A model generated the notes under the pieces. The model was not told the DNA's origin. It saw only the letters and a program-made list of their open reading frames with translations, and ran no database searches. Of a stretch of 64,000 nucleotides of DNA, positions 32,394 through 42,199 are shown one piece after another. Position 1 is the first letter of the stretch, and each line of letters begins with the position of its first letter. The position numbers were made by a program, and so were the translations under genes. Origin of the DNA: Thermothielavioides terrestris NRRL 8126 (lineage: Eukaryota; Ascomycota; Sordariomycetes; Sordariales; Chaetomiaceae). The stretch lies in the NCBI RefSeq assembly GCF_000226115.1, contig NC_016457.1, forward strand, positions 7,378,001-7,442,000, read 5' to 3'.

Positions 32394-33275
32394 ATGTCCG
32401 ACCACGACGATCTCACAGACGGCGAGCCGCCCTCGATTGACCCGTACGAGGTCCTTGGCCTCGAGCGCACCGCATCGCCGGATCAGGTCAAATCGGCCTA
32501 CCGCAAAGCGGCGCTCAAAACTCATCCCGACAAGGCTCCCGAGGACCAAAAAGAAGAGGCCAAAGCAAAATTCCAAGAGGTCGCCTTCGCCTACGCCGTC
32601 CTCTCCGACCCGGCCCGGCGCAAGCGCTACGACGAGACCGGCTCTACATCGGAGGCGGTCGTCGACTCCGAAGGCTTCAGCTGGACCGAATACTACCGCG
32701 AGCAGTACCGCGATGCGATTTCAGAGGAAGCGATCAAGCAGTTTGCAGCGCGGTACAAGAACTCGGACGAGGAGAAGGACGACGTTCTAGCGGCCTACGA
32801 GGAGTTCGAGGGCGACATGGACAAGATCTACGAGACGGTCATGCTGAGCAACGTGCTCGAGGACGACGCGCGGTTCCGCGCGATGATCGACGCGGCGATC
32901 GAGGCGGGCGACGTGCCGCGCTTCGATGCCTACGCGAAGGAGACCAAGAAGGCCCGGCAGGCGCGCGTCAGGGCGGCCAAGAAGGAGGCGCAGGAGGCCG
33001 ACGAGCTGGCCAAGGAGCTCGGCGTGTACGACAAGCTGCGCGGGGGCGGCAAGAAGAGCCAGAAGGATTCCGAGGCTGGCCTGACCGCCTTGATCCAGCG
33101 GAATCAGGCGTCCAGAGCGAGCATGCTGGACAAGCTGGCGGAGAAGTACGGGGCTGTGCCAAAGGCCGGGAAAGGCAAGAAGAGGGGGGCGAAGGTGCTG
33201 GAGGAGCCGGATATCTCGGAGGAGCAGTTCCAAGCGATCCAGGCTGATATGGCGAAGAGGAAAAAACGCAAATGA
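32394..33275 (+). CDS. DNAJC9-type J-domain protein
   Basis: Single exon, 293 aa. An N-terminal J domain (about residues 16-85) starts [20 protein letters not shown] and has the HPD motif ([11 protein letters not shown]) that activates Hsp70. It is followed by an acidic then helical region ([59 protein letters not shown]), the layout of DNAJC9, a nuclear histone-binding co-chaperone. The C-terminus is Lys-rich ([19 protein letters not shown]) and may serve as a nuclear signal. The ATG at 32394 was chosen because it has a purine at -3 and sits 15 residues before the J domain. In-frame upstream ATG 32319 would add 25 unlike residues. It diverges from the Rib2-type deaminase gene. Confidence 0.92.
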   Translation: MSDHDDLTDGEPPSIDPYEVLGLERTASPDQVKSAYRKAALKTHPDKAPEDQKEEAKAKFQEVAFAYAVLSDPARRKRYDETGSTSEAVVDSEGFSWTEYYREQYRDAISEEAIKQFAARYKNSDEEKDDVLAAYEEFEGDMDKIYETVMLSNVLEDDARFRAMIDAAIEAGDVPRFDAYAKETKKARQARVRAAKKEAQEADELAKELGVYDKLRGGGKKSQKDSEAGLTALIQRNQASRASMLDKLAEKYGAVPKAGKGKKRGAKVLEEPDISEEQFQAIQADMAKRKKRK

Positions 33276-33881
33276 CGGCTTGCTTTCGGAGCGCTGGCGT
33301 TTATGAAGGCGGTTTTGGTCACCGGGCTCTTGGGCGATGCATCGAGGATCGGCATGGGGTATGAAGGACTTGTGCCTCGGCGTTGGGAGGTGGGATGTTT
33401 TTTCAACGTACTGGTCCGCTGAATGCTTGTTTGCTGCTTACGTTTTCTGAACCTGCAATTGCAATGGCTCGTCAAAAGCAACTTAAAGCTGTGTTTTCCT
33501 ACATTTAAATCCCATTCGGGCCGGATCAACGGCCCTCTCCCTCCAATCTGGAGGTGTACGACCAAGACAAAGCTCAAGTGGCCAGAAAATGATTGGCCTT
33601 GGTTGGGCTCTTTCCCAGTTGGGCTCACTAACAGACGTCACCTGGTCAACGCGCACGAGGGCTGCTTGGTCTTGGCACTGTTGCCTTTACCTCAGCGGGG
33701 TCGTGAAATCAACTTCAAAGGTGCACCTGCCTTCCCTGACCGTCACATCTCAAGAACCCAAACGGGCATATGTATTAGACTGTCATGGTTATGGGAACCT
33801 TCGATTGGTTGTGAACAGGCATGATGACCTGTGACTGAATCAACCAGGCTGCCCGCCCAGCCACGCGACGCCGAAGATGCC
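33276..33881. other. Intergenic, no gene seen
   Basis: DNAJC9-type 3' flank and Stn1 5' region. Nothing recognised. Confidence 0.5.
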
Positions 33882-34792
33882 ATGACCGACGCGACGAAGC
33901 CCGAGCTCTACCCGCAATACTGTTTCCACCTGTCGCCGACCATCAACCGTTGGTGCCATTTCCGGATCGCCGACATCTGGAGATTGAGATGCCATCCTGG
34001 CTTCCAAGGTACGACGACGTGATCATTGCGTTCCACGGTGCGGCGGATGGCATGGCAAGTCTAACGCTAGCGCACCGGTTAGGCCAGGATGTCTACTTCC
34101 ACCTCAATCACCCGATAAAATGGATCCGCATTTCCGGTGTTGTAGTTGCAATCACCGAGCGTGAGAAGAAGCACTTCTACACGATTGATGATGGCAGCGG
34201 GGCAACATTAGAGTGCGTCGTCAATGTGCCCGGAACGGCTGCCGTTGAAGCAGCCCCCAATGGCAAACAAAATCCAAATCCGAATCCGAATCCTCTCCCG
34301 GTAATTGACGCTCCCATCGATGTGGGACACGTGCTGGATATCAAGGGCAGCGTCGGCACCTTCCGCAAGGACAAGCAGATTCGTGCCGAAAAAATTGTGC
34401 ATCTTCGCACGACAGAACAGGAGGTCGCGTTCTGGGAGAAGGTTGCGCAGCTCAAGAGAGATGTGCTGTCCAAACCATGGGTTCTAGACCCGAGAGAGGT
34501 GAGGAGATGCCGAAAAGAGGAGGAGGGGAGGCACACCAGCCGCCGGCAGAAGGACTGCGCGAGTGAGAGACATGGGAAGAGGCCGGTTCGTGGGGCAGGA
34601 GTGCGGAACACAAAGTTGCACAATGAGGAGAGCAAGCCGCACCACGAGAAGGGCGAAAGGAAGGCCAGGGACTACAGGGAGCCCTTAGCAAGGCGGCCGG
34701 TCAGACAGACGGGGCTTGAGAAAAGGAGGGCGGCCAAGCCTGTCACGAGGCTGATTCCGGTGACGGGCAAGTACGACGCCCTGGGATTGTGA
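33882..34792 (+). CDS. stn1: Telomere-capping CST subunit Stn1 (OB fold)
   Basis: Exons 33882-34008 and 34083-34792; 278 aa. The joined N-terminal part reads YPQYCFHLSPTINRWCHFRI, then a CHPGFQGQDVYFHLNHPIKW block across the splice, then GVVVAITEREKKHFYTIDDG, the Stn1 OB-fold signature; the OB domain covers about residues 5-175. It binds telomeric single-stranded DNA together with Ten1 (family knowledge). The intron 34009-34082 has a CTAAC branch point. A short NP repeat (from aatccg units near 34274-34302) lies inside the OB fold between strands. After about residue 180 the protein is a Lys/Arg-rich disordered tail. No C-terminal winged-helix domain, as in yeast or human Stn1, is visible, which fits the short fission-yeast-like form. 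The identity is well supported by the QDVYFHLNHPI block. Confidence 0.88.
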
Positions 34793-35952
34793 CTCCGAGA
34801 CGAACTCGCAGTCCTCAGCATCATTCCGCAGCACACAACATATTGAAGACAACTCACGCGATGCGTGTTTCATCCTTGGCAGCAATGTCTTTCCACCGGG
34901 CTGGGTCCACTGTCTGAGATCCCACCACCTCGATCATTGGTCTGCCCCTCACCAGTCGAACGGATGCAGACAGAATCGTTGCCCTGGTTGGTTGGAGGTT
35001 CTTGCTACGTCGCATACCAGCAACGCCAGAGTTCGTGGAAGAAGACAGCACCCAAACACTGCCTACCCTTTGGAACCAGAGGGGATGCTTGCATTTGCCC
35101 TTGGAGAATTTCGCCCTGAATCAACGCTGGGCCCTGTACAACCCCGGGATAAACATTTCTCGTTCTCTTGCGTCTCATGGCTCGCGCCGCAACGCATTCC
35201 TAGCGAAATCCGGTTCTCGAAAGTTGATCCATGTCAGTCACACCCTCACGCTGCTGACCAGGGTTGTCACCAGACAGGGATGCAGGAGCGCTTGCCTCAC
35301 GAGGTTGGACATCGCAACCGACAATGTGCAGCGCTGGATCCACTTCCAAGCTACCACCGGACCTCAAGGCAAGACCAGCTTCCAGGAAACCGGTTCTTAT
35401 TAATTGGGATGCATCCTCCTCCAAACCACGCAATCCCCCTAGTTAGTCCATCCTCAGCCCTACGAGTTACTAAACTATTATCTACACTACACTGCCAGAT
35501 CGCAATCCCTGTTAAGTCAGACCCTGGTCTCGGCGCCCACCTGCTCTGTCACCTCCTGTGTATTTACACTAGATCAACTTGACCTGCCTTCCCATACATC
35601 GATACCGTTGTCCTGTTGTTGTTTTCCAGCTCTGCGTCTGTGATCCGATACCTCAGCATTCCAACGATTCCAAGGTAAGGGCCTGTTTTCATGTTGATTC
35701 CAAGACTCACGGATCCACATCTCCTCATCAGCCGCGCAGCCACACATGCCAGCCAGCCAGCCAGGAGACGATCTTGTCTCTGGGGAGCAACGGCCGGCTC
35801 GGGATGATCACGGCGCAATCTGAAAACAGCCAGCACGGTCATCTCAGATGGCGTCCGCCCAGATGGAGTTGGGAAGGTTTATATGCCCCGACGACCCAGC
35901 TGCTTGGGGCTCCCTCAGCTGGCACTCCTGGATATGCCGCCCGTCGTCAAAA
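34793..35952. other. Intergenic, no gene seen
   Basis: Stn1 3' flank and upstream region of the glucanase. Open frames of up to 196 codons carry no recognisable domain. An AT-richer stretch lies at about 35400-35640. Confidence 0.5.
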
Positions 35953-38923
35953 ATGGAGAAGATACGGAGGCTAGCGTTCGTGCTGCTAACTGTCTTGCAG
36001 GTTGTTGTATCTCTCCCCTTCCAAGGAGACGACAACTCTGAACATCTAAGCCAAGAAGTTGTCCAGGCGCCCTCCTTGCAGCTTCATGCTCCTCAAGAAG
36101 CTGGCGGTGCGGCTTTGGTCCTTCCGCAGCGTACCGAGACTCTCAGGCAAGCGGCCAGCACCCCTTTGCCAGTGACGGAACGAGCTTGGGACGCTCCTCG
36201 GCCTAGAGACGCTTTCACCTCTCGCGCCAAGGTCATCACGAGCTTTGGTCCATCTGGAACGGTCCAGATCCTCGCCAGCACAAAGACGCCAGCCCCCGGC
36301 ATCACCCCATCCGCTCTCGAGACGCTAGGGCATGTTACCTCGGTGCCAATCTTGACGAGCCCGATCCCCAAGCCAACTTCGCTGCTCCCTGTGGCTTCAA
36401 TCTTGGTGAGTTTGCAGGCCACGGCGTCGATCGCTATCAAAATGGCGGCCCAGGACATTTTCGCCGATCCCATTTCCACAGATGCGCCACCCGCAAACAT
36501 CGGCAGGAAGCAGGACCATCCGGCGCCGAGGCTGGGCATCGCGAAGAACGGCCCGATTGAGACCAACAAGTTCTACGCGAATTTCTTCCTGGGCAACCAG
36601 ACCTCGCCGACGTACTTGCACCCGTACGCGGTGTCCTGGGCGCGGGGCCAGGGGGCGTCAGCGAGCTGGGGCCTGGCTATTTCGCATGTGGAGGGCAGTC
36701 AGAGGGTCTACGGCCAGACCAGCCCAGAAACGGGCGCCGCGGCGTACTTCATCAACCCCATCGGCATTCAGTCCGTCTGCCTTTCGGCGAAGGAACTGGG
36801 AACCGACACGGCGCTGACCACGGAGTCGCTGACCGACTTCTCCGTCCAAGTCAGTCTGCGACCGAACGCACAAGCCGGTGCCGCGGTGCAGTTCCCGTTG
36901 GTCCAGGGCTCGGCGTTCATCACTGCCATCTACAATGGGGCTTCTCCAGTGATCCAGACAGGCGTCTTCTTCAGGACCGTCACCCGCACCACCACGGATC
37001 CGAAGCCTGGAGTCACCAAGTACAAGCTCCACCTCGAAGACGGCAGGACCTGGTTGGTGTATGCATACCACACGCGAGGAGACCCGCTGGATCTTGAAGT
37101 GGTCAACAACGGGTTCGCACAAGCCAAGGGGCCGTTCTACGGCATCATCCAGGTTGCTAAGGACCCTGGGAATGGCGAGGCGGTGTACGACCAGGCGTGC
37201 GGTGCGTATCCCACCGGCATCGAGCTGTCGGGGTCCGTGGACGACAAGACGGGGACGTACAAGTTCTGTTTCCAGAAGGCCGGCATGCCCGCGACGACGC
37301 TCGCGATGTTCGCGCTGCCTCACCACCAGAGCTCGTTCGACGCCGCCACCCGGAGCAAGGTGACCGGCGTGCTGCTGCAGACCACGACTAAGGGCATGGC
37401 TGCCGCAGTCGTCGCTGATTCATGGACCATGGTCGAGTCGAACCTGCCGACCAACGTGGGCTTCTTGCCCTGGTCGCCGCAGGCCGGGACTGTCACCGCC
37501 ATCTCCGACGCGACCAAGCGATTCATCCACAACATCTCTCAGCAGGAGACGTCGCAGGATATCCTGCAGCAGACGAACCAGGACTCGATGTATTTCAACG
37601 GGAAGGTGAGGTGGCAACATTTCCAGCGGCACGCTTTGGAAGCTAAACAGATCACAGGCGCTGGCCAAGTTTGCTAGTCTCATCTTGGCGGTCCAGGAGC
37701 TGCTGGGAGATCAGGAGTTGGCCCAGGCCGGACTGAACAAGCTGAAGGTGGCCTTCGCCCGCTTCGTACAGAATGCGCAGCAGTACCCGCTTGTGTACGA
37801 GAGTAAGCACGGGATACCACCGCTCAGTTGTCTCTTCTCTTGTTTCTGGTTGGCAGGTCTAACATGGGATCAGGCGCGTGGGGAGGAGTGGTATCGTCGG
37901 CGACGTACGTGACAGGCGACACGGGTATGGACTTTGGCAACACGTATTACAACGACCACCACTTCCATTACGGCTACTTCATCTACACGGCCGCCGTCAT
38001 CGGACACCTCGATCCGTCGTGGATCGGCCCCAACAAGGCCTACGTCAACATGCTCGTCCGCGACGTCGCCAACCCCAGCACGCGGGACCCGTACTTCCCC
38101 GTCTGGCGGTCCTTCGACTGGTACCACGGCCACAGCTGGGCGCACGGCCTCTTCGACACGCTCGATGGCAAAGACCAGGAGTCCAGTTCCGAAGACACCA
38201 TGCACGCGTACGCCATCAAGATGTGGGGCTCCGTCTCTGGCGACAAGAAGATGGAAGCTCGGTGAGTCCCGAATTCTCATCCCTACTCACCTTTCTCTCT
38301 CCCTTGCCCCTCGGACGGGGTAACTTAGGCCGAGGTAGAACAAGGCGGTGCGTAACTGACCAAAAGAGCAAAAAGCGGCAACCTGATGCTCTCAGTCCAG
38401 GCCCGGTCGATGCAGTCCTACTACCTCTACACGGCATCCAACACGGTCGAGCCGCCCGAATTTATCGGAAACAAGGTGGCCGGCATCCTGTTCGAGAACA
38501 AGATCGACCACACGACCTGGTTCGGCACCAACATCGAGTACATCCAGGGCATCCACATGCTGCCGCTGCTGCCGCACACGCCCTTCATCCGCACCCCCAA
38601 GTTCGTCGCCGAGGAGTGGGCCACCTACTTCAGCGGCGGCCGCGCCGAGGCCGTCCAGGGCGGCTGGAAGGGCATCCTCTTCGGCAACTACGCCACGATC
38701 GACCCCCGCGGCGCCTACACCTTCTTCAGCCAGCCAAATTTTGATCCGAGCTGGCTCGACGGCGGCGCGAGCTTGACCTGGTACCTGTGCTACTCTGCCG
38801 GTGAGTCCCAATTTTTTTTTCGAGTTCTTTTCTTCTTTCTACCTCCCTATCTTATGAAGGCATGGGGGAGACTGTGTTGAGACTGTGCTGACGGTTGTCT
38901 CGATAGCGCTCGGCGGGCTGTGA
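35953..38923 (+). CDS. Secreted GH81 endo-1,3-beta-glucanase
   Basis: Exons 35953-37605, 37658-37802, 37874-38261, 38376-38800, 38907-38923; 875 aa. The ATG at 35953 was chosen over the in-frame upstream ATG at 35848 because it opens directly into a signal peptide (LAFVLLTVLQVVVSLP). A Ser/Thr/Pro-rich linker follows to about residue 180, then the GH81 domain from IETNKFYANFFLGNQTSPTY. Catalytic-region motifs: GNTYYNDHHFHYGYF (Asp acid) and SSSEDTMHAYAIKMWG (Glu). Splicing at 37802/37874 gives VYESAWGGVVSS; a nearer acceptor at 37857 would shift the frame, so the CTAAC branch at about 37862 followed by CAG at 37871-37873 is used. The last coding exon is only 17 nt (ALGGL then stop). It hydrolyses beta-1,3-glucan, in the own wall during cell separation or in external glucan. 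No GPI signal at the end. Confidence 0.93.
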
Positions 38924-40693
38924 AGGAGTGAGGTGGGTTCAAGTTCCCTGTAAACAGCTGGTTTGCGTATTCTTCGTCTCTAGCGTTTTGTTGGGATACT
39001 GGTTGGTTGTGGGATATTGGGGCGTGGTCAAATCCTCATTCGCTGGCAAGGAGTCGTGGCTCTGGCATCTGGCAAGATGACAACATGACTTAGCCACTTT
39101 CTTGTATATGACTTGGAAGACAACACATCCCTTGTTCTCCTGGGGGGCATTAATAACGAATACACTTCCCTAATACCTCGCCGACAGTCTCGCTTTCCGC
39201 AAAGGAACCAGATCCCGCATTTCAGGGTCCTGGTTAGCCACAACGTGTCTGCTGAGGGTGGAATTTACAGTTCAATCTCGGGGAAATCCGGGATCTTGCT
39301 TGACTATCTGGAGTAGCAATTACGTGGCCTGGGGAAGGAGGCAACTGATGGAGAGGTCATGCGGCCGTCAAAAGTGGGAGCAGCCGGCAGCGAAGTCGAG
39401 CCTTGTTTGGCCCCAGGTATGGACCACATGAGCAAAGCTGACTCACACCATCATCAGGTCAGAGAGTGGTGTAAGGTCCTTTCGGATCCGATGCTCGGCC
39501 GGTTTTCTTGCCAGAGCACTGGCCGCACCTGCCTTCTTTCCCATCCTGGGACCTCAACCGGAGCCCCGACCCAGGGGCTAGGGTTAGGGTACGCGATAGT
39601 TCGCAGCGACGTTTGTTGCTTTCAATGGGTAACTACCTAGGCAGTTAAGATGTAGAAAGGGATCCTGGTATTAGTCTTAAGTTCGGATTCCAAGGAAGTG
39701 ATTGATCCCTTTCCCGACATGCCAATTCTCAAAGCTGCATCACCGGGCAGTATTCTGTAGAAAGGACCAGTGTCTGCCCGAGTTGGCATCTGCTCAGAGG
39801 TTCTTGATTGCTCCTGCCCTGAATCTTGGTTCGCTGCGGATGACGGCCGGGTCCGATCCACCCGTCAGGCACCCACCGCGCCGCCGCCATGCATCCAATC
39901 TGCGGGGCACCCCGGTTCTGAAAAGGGGTTGAGGTAGCCAAGGGGGCCGCCCGTCCCGCACCTCTCTTGGACAGGGACCAGTCGGCATTGGGCAGTGTCA
40001 GCCGCAAGGAAGATCCAAGAAATGTTGCCTTACACAGCTGTATTGTAGAATCCGGGGGGTGTCGGTATTCCAACCCTCCCTTTTCTCGTTGGCAAATTAA
40101 CCTTAAGCTGCCCGCTCGGGTTCGCCTTGAAAACGCACAGCGCACCCCCGGCTTGACCTTCACCGAGGCCGCATACCCCGAGCGCTGTTCTCGGCCACTC
40201 AACCGCCCGCTCCGCCGGTGAGAGAACAGGGCGGCGCCAATCTGAAGCTGCAGCCGCAGGCGGCTGGTGAGTTGTGCGGCTGGGGCTGGTGTCAAATCAC
40301 AATTCGTAACCAGGGCGATCAAAAGCTGACCTGTCGCCGCAGCAGAGCACTCCCGCAAACAGGTGCGCTGCCTGCTCATGTGCGCGCTGGGGGACGCAGC
40401 CTTACCTTCTTTGCCTCCGCTCACTGAGCCTTTACTTTTTTCTTTTGAGTACCACCTCCTTTGTCTCGTCATCGGCAGTCTCGGCTGCCTCTTCCGCCTG
40501 TGTCATCGGCTTCGTGCTCCGCTGTTTCCCCCTTCTCGGCCCCGACCCATCGGCATCGGCGCTCGACGGACTCGGCCCGAGATCCTGCGAACTGTACCAC
40601 AGCAACCCGCAGACATCATCCCAGTCTTACTCGACTGCTTAGCCTCCCCGCCAACTTTGTCCCACCCATCCCATCCTACCAAAGAGAGGCCCG
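38924..40693. other. Intergenic, no gene seen
   Basis: Glucanase 3' flank and kinase promoter/5' UTR. A CT-rich leader precedes the kinase ATG (40430-40690). No gene or RNA recognised. Confidence 0.5.
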
Positions 40694-42199
40694 ATGTCGT
40701 TCGAGTCCGACGGCAGCCAGTCGTCCCAGGCACAGACCATCCCGCTGAGTGAGTTTCTCAGCTCTGAGGATGACAAGAACTTTGTCTGGGACGACACCGA
40801 TCGGGAAACCTCAGCCGCTTGGCTTGTAGCCTTGAAGGGCAGCGGCCTCTCTTCGGACAAACACAAGATCTTCCATCACTGTTCCAAGGAGTACCTCAAG
40901 CCGCCGAGCCCATTCGTACAACAGGGTCCGGAGCTGGGCGAGTCCGGATCGACCGTTGTCTACAGAGTCACTGCTCCCGAGGGTTATGCGTACCGTCGGC
41001 CTCTCGCACTGAAAGTGATCGTCTGCAAGGAGGCCACACGACCTCCCGGGCCTGACAGCGAAGCGCGCAGCAATGCCCTGAAGGAAGTCGGGACCCTGTC
41101 CAAGCTCCGGCACCCGCACATCGTTGCCTACGTAGCGTCGTTCGAAGACTATTGCATCCAGACCCGCGAGATCAAACGCCGGGCGAGGGGCAGAGCGCAC
41201 GCAATGTCCCAAATCAACGAGAGGGTTAAGAAGCACATCCTTGGCATCGCCATGTACCCCCCGGCTCAATGCAACCTACGGGCCTTCATGGAGGAAGTCT
41301 TTCAGAACCCCAAGGCGGCGGCGGACTGGATCATCCCGCAACTCCACACGTACTTCGGATGCCTGGCACAAGCCGTGGCATATCTGCACCGTAAGGGCGT
41401 GCAGATCCGCCACAAGGACATCAAGCCGGAGAATATCGTCGTCGACGACTTCGGCCTGCCCGTGCTCACCGACTTTGGTCTGTCCAAGCATTTCGAGACG
41501 GATGAACTGTCGGATGGCCCGACGCCAAAGACATTAAAGTATGCTGACCCGGAAGGTCTCATGGAGCGCAGCCGGAACGCGAGCTCGGACATTTTCTCGC
41601 TCGGCTGCGTCTTCCTCGAAATCGCCACCGTCCTCCTCGGCAAGCCGCCCAGGTTCGCAGAGGACGAACTCGATCGCGGTCGGCTCCGGCGCACCTCGTC
41701 GTCGTCGGCCTCCCCGGCCCCACACTACGGACTCCTATCAAGCGACTACTTCACGTACGCCGAGTCGCTGCACAACCTGGACGCCTACCTCTCGACTCTC
41801 ACCCTCCTCGGCCGCGACCTGGCAGCCTCGGACCGGTCGCGGGAGGGCTCGGTCGCGGCCGTGCTCGCCATCCTGCCCCACATCCGCCAGATGATGGACG
41901 AGGACATGACCCGGCGGCCCAAGGCGGTCCAGCTGTATCCCTGGTTCCGGCACCTGTACGACGTGTACGAGAGCCCGGGCCCGTGCCCGAACTGCGAGGA
42001 GGAGCGCCGGACCGGCAACGCGATCCCCCCGCCCCGCAGCCGCAGCCGTAGCCCGACGCTGAACCGGAGCGGCACCGTCGGGACTCCGCAGGTCGTCCGC
42101 AGGAACACGTCGGCGTCGATGGCCACCACCTTTGCCGCTTCGCAGGCTTCGCAGGCTTCGCAAGCGGATGGCAACTCTGAGTCTGGGGACTCGGACTGA
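40694..42199 (+). CDS. Serine/threonine protein kinase, unassigned family
   Basis: Single exon, 501 aa. The kinase domain covers about residues 80-420. ATP site: LGESGSTVVYRV (degenerate Gly loop), Lys in LALKVIV and Glu in LKEVGTLSKLRHPHIV. Catalytic loop HKDIKPEN at about residue 240 (Lys in place of Arg of HRD), DFG at about residue 260, and DPE (residue 285) instead of APE, then SSDIFSLGCVFLEI. The key catalytic residues are present, so it is probably active. An unusual insert (RTREIKRRARGRAHAMSQIN) lies between strands 4 and 5, and a Ser/Asp-rich block near residue 335. The tail is RS-rich and disordered with an AASQASQASQAD repeat. Fungal relatives are a broad family often predicted from genomes without known substrate. 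It is flanked by long intergenic DNA on both sides. Confidence 0.9.
   Translation: MSFESDGSQSSQAQTIPLSEFLSSEDDKNFVWDDTDRETSAAWLVALKGSGLSSDKHKIFHHCSKEYLKPPSPFVQQGPELGESGSTVVYRVTAPEGYAYRRPLALKVIVCKEATRPPGPDSEARSNALKEVGTLSKLRHPHIVAYVASFEDYCIQTREIKRRARGRAHAMSQINERVKKHILGIAMYPPAQCNLRAFMEEVFQNPKAAADWIIPQLHTYFGCLAQAVAYLHRKGVQIRHKDIKPENIVVDDFGLPVLTDFGLSKHFETDELSDGPTPKTLKYADPEGLMERSRNASSDIFSLGCVFLEIATVLLGKPPRFAEDELDRGRLRRTSSSSASPAPHYGLLSSDYFTYAESLHNLDAYLSTLTLLGRDLAASDRSREGSVAAVLAILPHIRQMMDEDMTRRPKAVQLYPWFRHLYDVYESPGPCPNCEEERRTGNAIPPPRSRSRSPTLNRSGTVGTPQVVRRNTSASMATTFAASQASQASQADGNSESGDSD

Noticed and set aside
39577..39590. Two TTAGGG-like units (ctagggttaggg)
   Set aside because: Only two hexamers; too short to claim interstitial telomere sequence.
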